A DNA stretch of 42,994 nucleotides from an uncultured Dialister sp. (GTDB taxonomy: Bacteria > Bacillota > Negativicutes > Veillonellales > Dialisteraceae), in the NCBI GenBank assembly GCA_900545785.1, contig URAA01000002.1:1-42994 (forward strand), given 5' to 3'. Both the position numbers and the translations under genes were made by a program. Within the stretch, counting starts at the first letter, position 1, and each line of letters opens with the position of its first letter. Below are positions 1 to 7,176 of the stretch, in pieces. The notes under the pieces were generated by a model that was given only the letters and a program-made list of their open reading frames with translations, was not told the origin of the DNA and did not search any database.

Positions 1-257
1 ATCTGGCTTTGCACGGGAACCATTCCGTTGATGATCTCATTGATGGTACCGTCACCGCCCATGCAGAAGATATCCCTGCCTCTTTCTGCCGCATATTGAG
101 CGAACTCTTTCGCATCGCCCCCTCTTTGTGTGAGTTTAATTGTCACGTCATCATACAGATCAGAAAGGACGGAGGCCAGCTGAGGAAGATAGCGATAGGC
201 TTTTTCTCTGCCTGCCGTCGGATTGACGATGACGACACAGCGTCTTGACGATTCCAA
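1..257 (-). CDS. diacylglycerol kinase family protein (N-terminal part, runs off the window)
   Basis: The minus-strand frame opens at a TTG at 257 and reads through the window edge, giving 85 residues. It starts with a Rossmann-like strand (CVVIVNPTAG) and reaches the nucleotide-binding motif MGGDGTINE near residues 71-79. These are hallmarks of the DAGK catalytic domain of the YegS/BmrU/DgkB lipid kinase family, which phosphorylates diacylglycerol or related lipids at the membrane. The TTG start is chosen because an AGGAAAGGAG ribosome binding site lies 9 nt upstream (267-276). The C-terminal half is outside the window, so substrate class cannot be judged. Confidence 0.8.
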   Translation of the reverse strand, partial: MESSRRCVVIVNPTAGREKAYRYLPQLASVLSDLYDDVTIKLTQRGGDAKEFAQYAAERGRDIFCMGGDGTINEIINGMVPVQSQ

Positions 258-266
258 AATAAAAAG

Positions 267-276
267 CTCCTTTCCT
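267..276 (-). promoter_or_regulatory. ribosome binding site that fixes a TTG start
   Basis: On the minus strand the sequence AGGAAAGGAG lies 9 nt before the TTG at 257. No in-frame ATG is nearby, so this Shine-Dalgarno decides the start of the lipid kinase gene. Confidence 0.6.
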
Positions 277-490
277 ACTCATGTCGTTTTCAGATTTATT
301 ATACCAAATATTGACAATATATGATGATTTTCTTGATAAATACTGATATTTTTTATTGAAATGTAAAAGCAGGTGTTCCTGCATATTTCTCACCTTTTGC
401 TCCCCGTAAAAGGATGGACTTTGCATATCCGCCATACCGAAAAGGAAAGGAATAAAAAGATAGAGGAGCGAACCAAAATGGAGAAAACAA

Positions 491-531
491 AAACAGCGAT
501 ACTGGAGAAATCGAAGATATCGCTGTTTTTT
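491..531. terminator. terminator hairpin downstream of the ferritin gene
   Basis: AAACAGCGATA (491-501) pairs with TATCGCTGTTT (518-528) around a 16-nt loop. A T-run follows on the plus strand, and a T-rich tract (TTTTTGTTTT) is on the minus strand. It lies just past the ferritin stop codon, so it most likely ends that minus-strand transcript. The A/T flanks on both sides could also let it work in the other direction. Confidence 0.7.
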
Positions 532-542
532 GTAATTAATGA

Positions 543-1031
543 TTACCGTCCGGCAAGGCAGCCGTCAAACATGTAAAGAAGAGCCTCGGATTCCTGAGCT
601 TTTTCAAAGCCTGCTACATTATCACGGGCATTGACTTCTTCTTCTACCTGTTCGGTGATATACCACTGGAGGAAAATTTCTGTTTCCAGATCGCCTTCCT
701 TGCGAGCCAGTTTGAAAATATCGCGGATGGAAGCGGAAACGGCTTCTTCATGAGCCAAAGAATCTTTTGCGACACTCAACGGATTGTCATAGTGCTTCTT
801 CACGCCTTCGATGGGAAGGAAGTCTACAACACCGTCTCTGTCTTCGATGTATGCAATGAGCTTCAATGCATGTTCTCTTTCTTCTTCATACTGCTTGTCC
901 AGCCATTTTGCATAGCCGTTGAGAGAAAGATTTTTCATGTCGTGAGACATGGAACGATAGAGGTAAGCGGAAGCGAATTCCATATTTACCTGTGCAACCA
1001 GAGCTTTTAAAAGTTTGTCAGATAATTTCAT
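543..1031 (-). CDS. ftn: ferritin
   Basis: This 162-residue protein has the length and pattern of a bacterial non-haem ferritin, which oxidises Fe(II) and stores iron in a 24-mer shell. Ferroxidase-type residues are visible: Glu in VNMEFASAYLYRSM near the N terminus, EEEREHA in helix B, and QWYITEQVEEE in the C-terminal half. The start is the ATG at 1031, preceded 7 nt upstream by AGGAG; the open frame continues further upstream but has no ribosome binding site there. It stands alone, with a hairpin terminator downstream. No Fur or PerR box was recognised upstream. Confidence 0.93.
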   Translation of the reverse strand: MKLSDKLLKALVAQVNMEFASAYLYRSMSHDMKNLSLNGYAKWLDKQYEEEREHALKLIAYIEDRDGVVDFLPIEGVKKHYDNPLSVAKDSLAHEEAVSASIRDIFKLARKEGDLETEIFLQWYITEQVEEEVNARDNVAGFEKAQESEALLYMFDGCLAGR

Positions 1032-1213
1032 AATAAATCTCCTTTTTATAAATTGTAGTTGATTTCTTACAAATCCATTATAACATAGATAAAAGTCGAT
1101 ATAAAGAGTACCATAGAGAAAAATTTCCATTTTATTATAAAAAAAGAAAAAATTCCAGTTATCCTTCCCGGTTCCGATGACGAAATTTATTTGCAAAAAA
1201 TACATAAGAGTAC

Positions 1214-1242
1214 TTGACAGGAAAAGATCATTCATTTATGAT
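1214..1242 (+). promoter_or_regulatory. sigma-70 promoter of the livJ leader
   Basis: TTGACA (1214-1219) and TATGAT (1237-1242) are separated by exactly 17 nt. Transcription would start near 1250 and produce a leader of about 400 nt before livJ, which contains the T-box elements. Confidence 0.85.
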
Positions 1243-1463
1243 ATTCCCATATCAAAAATGAACAAAAGAGATGTTATGAACAAGACAAAAAGGTTTGCTG
1301 AAAACTTCTTTCAGAGAGCCGGCGGATGGTGAAAGCCGGTAAGAATACAGTATTCCCTATCCCTTGCGAACACTTTTTCCGAAATAAAGTAGGAAAGGGC
1401 GTCCATTCACGTTACGAATAGGAACCTTCTGAGATAAAAATAGGGTGGTACCGCGAATATTTC

Positions 1464-1502
1464 GCCCCTATCTTCGGCAAGTGCCGGAGACGGGCTTTTT
1501 TA
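1464..1502 (+). terminator. T-box terminator 1 of the livJ leader
   Basis: GCCC (1464-1467) and TCTTCGGC pair with GCCGGAGA and GGGC (ending 1495), followed by a T-run. The 5' arm is shared with the antiterminator formed by the T-box at 1442-1455. Confidence 0.8.
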
Positions 1503-1564
1503 TTACCTTCCTTATTTTTTCCGGATTCTTTAAGTGATAAATCGGAGTGGTACCGCGCAAAGCG

Positions 1565-1598
1565 CCTCTGCAGGAATTTTTCCCTGCAGGGGTTTTTT
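1565..1598 (+). terminator. T-box terminator 2 of the livJ leader
   Basis: CCTCTGCAGG (1565-1574) pairs with CCTGCAGGGG (1583-1592), followed by TTTTTT. It comes right after the second T-box sequence at 1544-1557, with no second Stem I in front of it. Confidence 0.85.
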
Positions 1599-1645
1599 GT
1601 TTATTCATCTCTTTGTCCATGTTGTAAAGAAACAGAGGCGATATT

Positions 1646-2806
1646 ATGGAAAAATGGGTAAAAAGAATGGCTGCCGTACTGGCGGCAGCAGTATTGTCCA
1701 CGGCTGTTTACGGCTGCGGCAGCAGTCAGAAGTCATCTTCCGGCGGAGCGGAGGGAAACGGTTCCACTGCTAAAATAGGCTTTATCACGGCTTATACCGG
1801 TCCCGGCGCAGCTTACGGGGTAGCAATGAAAGAAGGCGTCGATCTGGCGGTGGAAGAAATTAATAAAGATCCGAAAACAAAAATAAAAATCGATCTGAAA
1901 ACTTATGACACGAAATTGGTCAAAGCGGAAGCCATCAATGCCATGAAGAAATTGATTGAGCAGGATAAGGTGCTTGCCGTGGAAGGTCCGATGACATCGG
2001 GAGAAATGTTTGCCGCAGGGCCGATTGCACAGCAGTCTAAAGTGGTCGCTTTCGGGACAGGCACCACGGCGGAAGGAATCACCGCCCTCGGAGACTATAT
2101 TTTCAGAAATGCCATCCCGGGGCCGCTTGCAATTCCGGTAACGGTGAAGAAGGCGCAGGCTAAATTGGGATTTAAAAAAGTGGCCGTTTTATATTCCAAT
2201 AATAACGATCAAATGGTAGCAGAAAATAAAGTGTATCAGAATTTGTTTAAAGAAATGGGTCTGGAAGTAACGGCAACGGAAACTTTTGCGGATAAAGATA
2301 CGGATTTCTCGGCACAGCTTACGAAAATACAGGCCTCCAATCCGGATGTGATCGCCGTCGCCGGTTTGTACCAAGAAGGGGCACTTATTGTAAAGAAAGC
2401 CCGTGAAATGGGTATGACTCAGCCTATTCTTGCCAATAACGGATTCAACAGCCCTGCTTATATTCAGCAGGCAGGAGAGGCAGCAAACGGCACGCTTGTA
2501 GCGACTCCGTGGAATCCGGAAAGACAGAGCGAAAAGGCGCAGAATTTCCGTAAAGCCTTCCTTGCAAAATACGGTCATGAACCGGATCAGTTCGCCGCAC
2601 AGGCTTATGATGCGATGTATGTCATTCATCAGGCGGTAGAAGAATCGGGAAGCACGACAGACAGAAAGAAATTCAGAGATGCATTGGCAAGCATCAAAGG
2701 ATTTGAAGGAGCTACGGGCAAATTTGAATTCGATGCAAACCGTGACCCGAAGATGGATCTGGATGTATTGGAAGCAAAAGACGGCAAGTGGGTTCCCTTT
2801 GCATAA
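1646..2806 (+). CDS. livJ: branched-chain amino acid ABC transporter, substrate-binding lipoprotein
   Basis: The 386-residue protein belongs to the periplasmic-binding type I LivJ/Peripla_BP_6 family. It begins with a lysine/arginine n-region, an Ala/Val-rich core and a lipobox-like VYGC (Cys24), so it should be a lipid-anchored extracytoplasmic receptor. The mature part opens with the family-typical IGFITAYTGPGAAYG. Later blocks (VLYSNNND, DFSAQLTKI, PDVIAVAGLYQEGA, AAQAYDAMYV) also fit. It binds Leu/Ile/Val and hands them to the LivHM permease encoded at 5.3-7.2 kb. It is transcribed from its own promoter behind a T-box leader and ends at a strong terminator, so it is a separate transcription unit from livHMGF. 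Confidence 0.93.
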   Translation: MEKWVKRMAAVLAAAVLSTAVYGCGSSQKSSSGGAEGNGSTAKIGFITAYTGPGAAYGVAMKEGVDLAVEEINKDPKTKIKIDLKTYDTKLVKAEAINAMKKLIEQDKVLAVEGPMTSGEMFAAGPIAQQSKVVAFGTGTTAEGITALGDYIFRNAIPGPLAIPVTVKKAQAKLGFKKVAVLYSNNNDQMVAENKVYQNLFKEMGLEVTATETFADKDTDFSAQLTKIQASNPDVIAVAGLYQEGALIVKKAREMGMTQPILANNGFNSPAYIQQAGEAANGTLVATPWNPERQSEKAQNFRKAFLAKYGHEPDQFAAQAYDAMYVIHQAVEESGSTTDRKKFRDALASIKGFEGATGKFEFDANRDPKMDLDVLEAKDGKWVPFA

Positions 2807-2824
2807 ATAAATAACAGAAATAAA

Positions 2825-2869
2825 AACAATCTTTGCTTTTTCATTATTTTGAAGCAGAGATTGTTTTTT
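2825..2869 (+). terminator. intrinsic terminator of livJ
   Basis: AACAATCTTTGCTT pairs with AAGCAGAGATTGTT (U-G tolerated) around an AT-rich loop and is followed by a T-run. It separates livJ from guaB. Confidence 0.85.
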
Positions 2870-2986
2870 GTTACATATTTTTCAGTGCCGTCATGGCATA
2901 TAACAAAAATTTGTACTAAAATAATAAGGAAGAAGGAAAAAGAAAAAATTTACAAAATGCCTCTTTTATTCAAGTTCGAATTTGGA

Positions 2987-2992
2987 TATAAT
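2987..2992 (+). promoter_or_regulatory. possible -10 element of the guaB promoter
   Basis: TATAAT lies about 40 nt before the guaB start codon. No convincing -35 hexamer is found 16-18 nt upstream, and no purine riboswitch was recognised in the 160-nt upstream region. Confidence 0.4.
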
Positions 2993-3033
2993 AGTAAGAA
3001 TTTATTACTCAGAATTTTTGCAAGGAGGAAATA

Positions 3034-4539
3034 ATGGCAACCTATATCAACGAACCGGCACATACTTTTAATGAATATCTTTTGATTCCCGGGTATTCAT
3101 CCTGTGAATGCATTCCGGCGAATGTTTCTTTAAAGACGCCTCTGGTCAAGTTTAAAAAAGGAGAAGAACCGGCCATAGAATTATCGATTCCCATGGTATC
3201 GGCTATCATGCAGGCTGTTTCCGGAGAAAGAATGGCAGTGGAACTCGCAAGAAACGGAGGCATCTCTTTCATTTACGGTTCCCAGACGCCGGAAGAAGAA
3301 GCGGCCATGGTTGCCAGAGTGAAAGCTAAAAAAGCAGGTTTTGTTTCCAGTGACTCCAATCTGTCGCCGGACAATACGCTCCGCGATATTTTGGCACTGA
3401 AAGAAAAAACGGGACATTCCACGGTGGCCATCACCGATGACGGCACGGCAAACGGAAAACTGGTAGGAATTGTTTCCAGCCGCGACTATCGTGTCAGTCG
3501 TATGGATAAAGAAGAAAAAATCATGAATTTCATGACTCCTTTGGAAAAACTGGTGACTGCTAAATTCGGGATCACGCTTTCCGAAGCGAATGATATTATT
3601 TGGGACAAAAAGATCAATTCTCTTCCCGTTCTCTATGAAGACGGAAGATTATACGGTTTCGTTTTCCGTAAAGATTATGATTCTCACAGAGAAAATCCCG
3701 ATGAAATGCTTGACGGCAAAAAGAGATTTATTGTCGGCGCGGGAATCAACTCCAGAGATTATGCGGAGCGGGTACCGCTCTTGGTTGATGCAGGAGCTGA
3801 CGTACTTTGTATCGACTCCTCCGAAGGGTTCTCCGAATGGCAGAAAATCACCATCAACTGGATTCGTGAGCATTACGGAGACAAAGTGAAAGTCGGCGCC
3901 GGAAATGTGGTCGACAGAGAAGGATTCCTTTTCCTTGCCGAAGCCGGTGCGGATTTCGTCAAAGTAGGTATCGGCGGCGGATCGATCTGCATTACCCGTG
4001 AAACAAAGGGTATCGGCCGCGGACAGGCGACGGCAGTGATCGAAGTTTGTCAGGCGAGAGATGAATACTATGAAAGAACGGGGATTTATGTACCGGTCTG
4101 CTCCGACGGCGGAATTGTTTATGACCACCACATCACACTGGCACTTGCCATGGGCGCCGATTTCGTCATGCTCGGCAGATATTTTGCCCGTTTCGATGAA
4201 TCTCCGACACAGAAGAGAACGGTCGGAGGTACGGTGGTAAAAGAATATTGGGGCGAAGGTTCCAACAGAGCGCGCAACTGGGGCCGCTACGATCTGGGCG
4301 GAGAAAAGAAGCTGCAATTTGAAGAAGGTGTCGATTCCTATGTACCTTATGCAGGGCCGCTAAAAGAAAATGTGGAAAAAACCTGCAGCAAAATCAAAGC
4401 GACCATGTGCAACTGCGGAGCTCTTTCCATTCCGGAACTGCAGAAAAAAGCCAAATTGACCTTGGTGTCCGCGACTTCCATTGTGGAAGGCGGTGCTCAT
4501 GACGTCATCAGAAAAGAAAAAGACAATAACAACAACTGA
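3034..4539 (+). CDS. guaB: IMP dehydrogenase, Tritrichomonas foetus-type clade
   Basis: This 501-residue enzyme oxidises IMP to XMP with NAD+, the first committed step of GMP synthesis. The catalytic loop GIGGGSICITRE puts the nucleophilic cysteine at residue 319. Residues from about 95 to 220 form the CBS-domain insertion. The barrel motif IDSSEGFSEWQKI replaces the usual bacterial DTAHGHS-like text. The flap/C-terminal blocks (MLGRYFARF, RARNWGRYDLGGE, MCNCGAL) match the Tritrichomonas foetus IMPDH sequence as I remember it, including the Cys319 numbering, rather than B. subtilis GuaB. The start ATG has AAGGAGG 5 nt upstream. It sits as a single gene between livJ and livHMGF, with terminators on both sides. 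Confidence 0.93.
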   Translation: MATYINEPAHTFNEYLLIPGYSSCECIPANVSLKTPLVKFKKGEEPAIELSIPMVSAIMQAVSGERMAVELARNGGISFIYGSQTPEEEAAMVARVKAKKAGFVSSDSNLSPDNTLRDILALKEKTGHSTVAITDDGTANGKLVGIVSSRDYRVSRMDKEEKIMNFMTPLEKLVTAKFGITLSEANDIIWDKKINSLPVLYEDGRLYGFVFRKDYDSHRENPDEMLDGKKRFIVGAGINSRDYAERVPLLVDAGADVLCIDSSEGFSEWQKITINWIREHYGDKVKVGAGNVVDREGFLFLAEAGADFVKVGIGGGSICITRETKGIGRGQATAVIEVCQARDEYYERTGIYVPVCSDGGIVYDHHITLALAMGADFVMLGRYFARFDESPTQKRTVGGTVVKEYWGEGSNRARNWGRYDLGGEKKLQFEEGVDSYVPYAGPLKENVEKTCSKIKATMCNCGALSIPELQKKAKLTLVSATSIVEGGAHDVIRKEKDNNNN

Positions 4540-4550
4540 GATACAAAGAA

Positions 4551-4580
4551 AACATACTTCTTTCGGGAGGTATGTTTTTT
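4551..4580 (+). terminator. intrinsic terminator of guaB
   Basis: AACATAC (4551-4557) pairs with GTATGTT, closing a short hairpin that is followed by TTTTTT. Confidence 0.85.
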
Positions 4581-4704
4581 ATTTGCCTCGATTTTAAAAT
4601 TTTCGACTCTTTTATCTTTTAAAATCTTCCGGAAGACAGATATGGAGCTTTAAAAAGAGAAATGATTTTATTTTTTACAGGCGAAGAAAGTTTTAAAATT
4701 TCTA

Positions 4705-4733
4705 TTGACATGAATAATCTCGGACATTATAAT
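4705..4733 (+). promoter_or_regulatory. consensus sigma-70 promoter of the livHMGF leader
   Basis: TTGACA (4705-4710) and TATAAT (4728-4733) have a 17-nt spacer, a perfect consensus. It drives a leader of about 580 nt ahead of livH. Confidence 0.9.
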
Positions 4734-4754
4734 TATTTCCATAATTAAAAATCA

Positions 4755-4856
4755 AAAACAGTGAACGGGAAAAGTATCTGTATGATTGGCATCAGAGAGC
4801 CGGCGGAAGGTGAAAGCCGGTGCAGCGGCGGATATCAGCTCACCCGGGAGTTCCAA
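4755..4856 (+). promoter_or_regulatory. T-box Stem I, first copy, Leu specifier (CTC)
   Basis: The apical consensus AGAGAGCCGGC...GCCGGT lies at 4794-4821. The lower helix pairs CGGG (4766-4769) with CCCG (4843-4846). Below it GTGAA faces GGAG as a kink-turn-like element, then AAC faces GTT. One base before CCCG, followed by the usual A, is CTC (4839-4841), a Leu codon. A CCAAAG/CTTTGG hairpin (4853-4877) follows. No T-box sequence comes before the second Stem I. Confidence 0.8.
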
Positions 4857-4905
4857 AGGTGAAACAGTAATCTTTGGCGCAAATCGGCGTTACAGGTATT
4901 TTAAA

Positions 4906-5003
4906 AGCTATGATCAGGACAAAAGGAACAGCGGTCCATGATACAGAGAGCCGGCGTATGGTGGAAGCCGGTACATTCCGTTATTTAATATCACCTGAGA
5001 GCT
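4906..5003 (+). promoter_or_regulatory. T-box Stem I, second copy, Ile specifier (ATC)
   Basis: The apical consensus AGAGAGCCGGC...GCCGGT is at 4945-4972. The base of the stem pairs AGCT (4906-4909) with AGCT (5000-5003), and CAGG (4915-4918) with CCTG (4994-4997), leaving an ATGAT/AG kink. ATC (4990-4992) precedes the conserved A and helix CCTG, so the specifier reads Ile. The pairing register is the same as in the first Stem I, which supports both codon assignments. Confidence 0.82.
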
Positions 5004-5072
5004 CCTTCTTGAACCAAGTAAAGAATGGCGTTTGGTCCGCGTTACGGATGCAGGAACTGAGAGTATAATGTT

Positions 5073-5126
5073 AGGGTGGTACCGCGAATTTCGCCCCTAT
5101 CTCCATAATGGATGATAGGGGCTTTT
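5073..5126 (+). terminator. livHMGF leader: T-box antiterminator/terminator unit 1
   Basis: The T-box sequence AGGGTGGTACCGCG is at 5073-5086. The overlapping terminator pairs GCCCCTATC (5093-5101) with GATAGGGGC (5114-5122) and is followed by TTTTA. TGGT matches the A73 discriminator shared by tRNA-Leu and tRNA-Ile. Confidence 0.88.
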
Positions 5127-5183
5127 ATATTTCGTGACACTTTTGCTACATCCTTTCGCTTCCTTATTAAAAGATATAAATAC

Positions 5184-5246
5184 AGGGTGGTACCGCGGAA
5201 TATTCCGCCCCTGCTGCAATATTTACGTTGCGGCAGGGGCATTTTT
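5184..5246 (+). terminator. livHMGF leader: T-box antiterminator/terminator unit 2
   Basis: A second AGGGTGGTACCGCG lies at 5184-5197. Its terminator pairs GCCCCTGC and GCAA with TTGC and GCAGGGGC (5207-5240), then ATTTTT. Only about 60 nt separate it from terminator 1, too short for another Stem I, so any tRNA input must come from the upstream Stem I pair. Confidence 0.88.
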
Positions 5247-5320
5247 ATTTGGCGGATTGTTTTTTGAAAGAAGACTCATGGCGGAGAAGATAAAAGAATT
5301 GAATCAGAAGGGAGATTAAT

Positions 5321-6202
5321 ATGTTTTTTCAACAACTTGTCAACGGTTTAACACTGGGAAGCGCCTATGCGGTCATTGCCATCGGCTATACGCTGGTTTT
5401 CGGTGTACTGAACATAGTCAATATGGCCCATGGCGGCATCTTTATGGTAGGAGCCTATATAGGACTTCTCCTTGTAACGGAAGGAGGAATGAATATTTTT
5501 CCCGCCCTCATCGGCGCTATGATCGGCGGTGGGGTTTTGGGATATATTTTGGAAATATCAGCGCTCCGTCCTCTCCGTAAACATAAGGCGACCCATCTGG
5601 CGCCGCTCATCAGTACCATCGGGGTATCTACCTTTTTGGAAAGTGCGGCTCTTATGATATGGGGTCCGCAAACTCGTTCATTTCCCGCCACATTCGGAAA
5701 TGAATTGATGGATCTGGGGCTTTTCAAAATTTCCGGTATCCAGATCATCAGTCTGGGAACAGCCGTTATTTTGATGGCACTCCTTACGGTGATGCTGAAT
5801 AAAACAAAAGTGGGAAAGGCGATTCGTGCCACTTCTGAAAATGGGGAAACCGCAAGACTTCTCGGAATCAACACGGGAAAAATCATCACTCTGACGGTCA
5901 TGCTTGCTTCTGCCTTAGGAGCTGCTGCCGGCGTTTTAATCGGCCTTTCCTTCAATGCCATCGAACCGACCATGGGGACCGCGATGGGACTTAAAGGACT
6001 TGCCGTATTGATCATGGGCGGCCTCGGCAATGTAGAAGGTGCTATGGCAGGAGGATTTATTTTAGGAATCGCAGAAGTGTTCAGCGTGGCCTACGGTACT
6101 TCTTCCTACAGAGATGCCGTTGCTTTCGGTTTGATTATTCTGATTCTCTTTATTCGTCCGGAAGGACTGTTTTCAAAAGAAGGAAAAGGAGGAAGACCGT
6201 AA
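5321..6202 (+). CDS. livH: branched-chain amino acid ABC transporter permease LivH
   Basis: The 293-residue, strongly hydrophobic protein has about eight predicted membrane segments. It opens with the family block FFQQLVNGLTLGSAYAVIAI, continues with LVFGVLNIVNMAHG, and carries the EAA-like loop GLKGLAVLIMGGLGNVEGA near residue 225 that contacts the ATPases. It forms one half of the Leu/Ile/Val channel with LivM. AAGGGAG lies 6 nt upstream of the ATG. Its stop overlaps the livM start (TAATG). It is the first gene of livHMGF, downstream of the double T-box leader. Confidence 0.95.
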   Translation: MFFQQLVNGLTLGSAYAVIAIGYTLVFGVLNIVNMAHGGIFMVGAYIGLLLVTEGGMNIFPALIGAMIGGGVLGYILEISALRPLRKHKATHLAPLISTIGVSTFLESAALMIWGPQTRSFPATFGNELMDLGLFKISGIQIISLGTAVILMALLTVMLNKTKVGKAIRATSENGETARLLGINTGKIITLTVMLASALGAAAGVLIGLSFNAIEPTMGTAMGLKGLAVLIMGGLGNVEGAMAGGFILGIAEVFSVAYGTSSYRDAVAFGLIILILFIRPEGLFSKEGKGGRP

Positions 6203-7176
6203 TGGAAGATTTACTCAATGGATATTTCCTTCAGGTATTCACCTTCGTCTGTATCAATATCATCTTGGGAATGACGATATATATGACACTTTGTACGGGG
6301 ATTCTTTCCTTGGGAAATGCGGGACTTATGAGTCTCGGGGCATATACATCGGCGATTTTGACAGCTCAGTATGACATGCCGATGGGGGCAGGGATTTTTT
6401 TAGGCGGTGTTGTGGCGGCGGCAGTCGCTCTGCTCATAGGAATTCCCACCATACGCCTTCGCGGCCTTTATCTGGCAATTGCCACTCTCGGTTTCGGCGA
6501 AGTCGTCCGTGTCATTGCGTTGAATCTTGATATCACCCACGGAGCACTCGGGTATTCGGGTATTCCCTCCATGGGAACGGCGCTTTCCGATTATGCCGAT
6601 GAATGGGGCCTTTTGGAAGCACTGGACATCGATTACCAGACAGGAGGACAACTTCTGATGTGCCTGTTTCTTTTCCTTCTGGTGGTACTCATCATCACTT
6701 TTTGGTACAGACTGGAACATTCCCGTATCGGCCGTGCCATGGCAGCCGTTAAAGCCGATGAATATGCGGCTTCCCTTTCAGGGATCAATGTGGTGTATTA
6801 CAAAATGACCGGATTCCTCTTCAGTGCATTTTTTGCCGGTGTTGCCGGTGCTTTATATGCCCATGCCACCTTCTTTATCAGTCCTTCCGATTTTTCATGG
6901 CACAGAGTGGTTGATATGCTTCTTTATACCGTATTCGGCGGAAGCAATGTGATGTGGGGACCTGTTTTAGGGGCTGCCGTACTGACCATAGTTCCCGAAT
7001 CACTTCGTTCTCTTTCCGAATACAGAGATATCATCTACGGCATCATGCTTGTGGCATTGATGGCATTCCGGCCCGACGGCATTCTTTCTTATGATGCGAT
7101 CCGGTGGATCTCCGGACTCTTCGGGAAAAAGAGAAATCATGATCCGGGGAAAGGAGTCGAAAATCATGCTTCTTGA
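6202..7176 (+). CDS. livM: branched-chain amino acid ABC transporter permease LivM
   Basis: The 324-residue membrane protein is the second permease subunit. Typical LivM blocks are LSLGNAGLMSLGAYTSAIL, IRLRGLYLAIATLGFGE and FSWHRVVDMLLYTVFGG, the last being the ATPase-contact region. The start overlaps the livH stop by one base, and the 3' end overlaps livG by 11 nt, consistent with translational coupling inside one operon. Confidence 0.95.
   Translation: MEDLLNGYFLQVFTFVCINIILGMTIYMTLCTGILSLGNAGLMSLGAYTSAILTAQYDMPMGAGIFLGGVVAAAVALLIGIPTIRLRGLYLAIATLGFGEVVRVIALNLDITHGALGYSGIPSMGTALSDYADEWGLLEALDIDYQTGGQLLMCLFLFLLVVLIITFWYRLEHSRIGRAMAAVKADEYAASLSGINVVYYKMTGFLFSAFFAGVAGALYAHATFFISPSDFSWHRVVDMLLYTVFGGSNVMWGPVLGAAVLTIVPESLRSLSEYRDIIYGIMLVALMAFRPDGILSYDAIRWISGLFGKKRNHDPGKGVENHAS

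Larger units (their letters stand above)
1265..1598 (+). promoter_or_regulatory. T-box riboswitch leader of livJ (one Stem I, two antiterminator/terminator units)
   Basis: Stem I: the conserved apical AGAGAGCCGGC...GCCGGT lies at 1313-1340. The lower helix pairs CAAG (1281-1284) with CTTG (1363-1366) and GTT (1273-1275) with AAC (1369-1371), leaving a kink-turn-like gap. The codon placed one base before the lower helix is ATC (1359-1361, Ile). T-box sequence 1 (AGGGTGGTACCGCG) is at 1442-1455. T-box sequence 2 (GGAGTGGTACCGCG) is at 1544-1557. Both carry TGGT, matching the A73 discriminator of tRNA-Ile or tRNA-Leu. Uncharged tRNA should permit read-through into livJ. The specifier call is inference from structure; a Leu-like CTT at 1426-1428 is a weaker alternative. 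Confidence 0.88.

Noticed and set aside
1032..1235. Upstream extension of ferritin to 230 aa
   Set aside because: The extra 68 residues are Phe/Tyr/Asn-rich AT sequence. The ribosome binding site and family length support the ATG at 1031.
1426..1428. Leu specifier CTT for the livJ T-box
   Set aside because: It lies about 85 nt after the Stem I apex with no pairing partner. The ATC at 1359-1361 fits the same helix register as the other Stem I copies.
3649..4317. 222-aa minus-strand frame
   Set aside because: It is antisense to guaB, with no protein-like composition or ribosome binding site.
4874..5068. 64-aa frame in the livH leader
   Set aside because: It is explained by the second Stem I. 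The start has no Shine-Dalgarno.
5134..5319. 61-aa frame in the livH leader
   Set aside because: It runs through the second T-box and its terminator, and it has no ribosome binding site.
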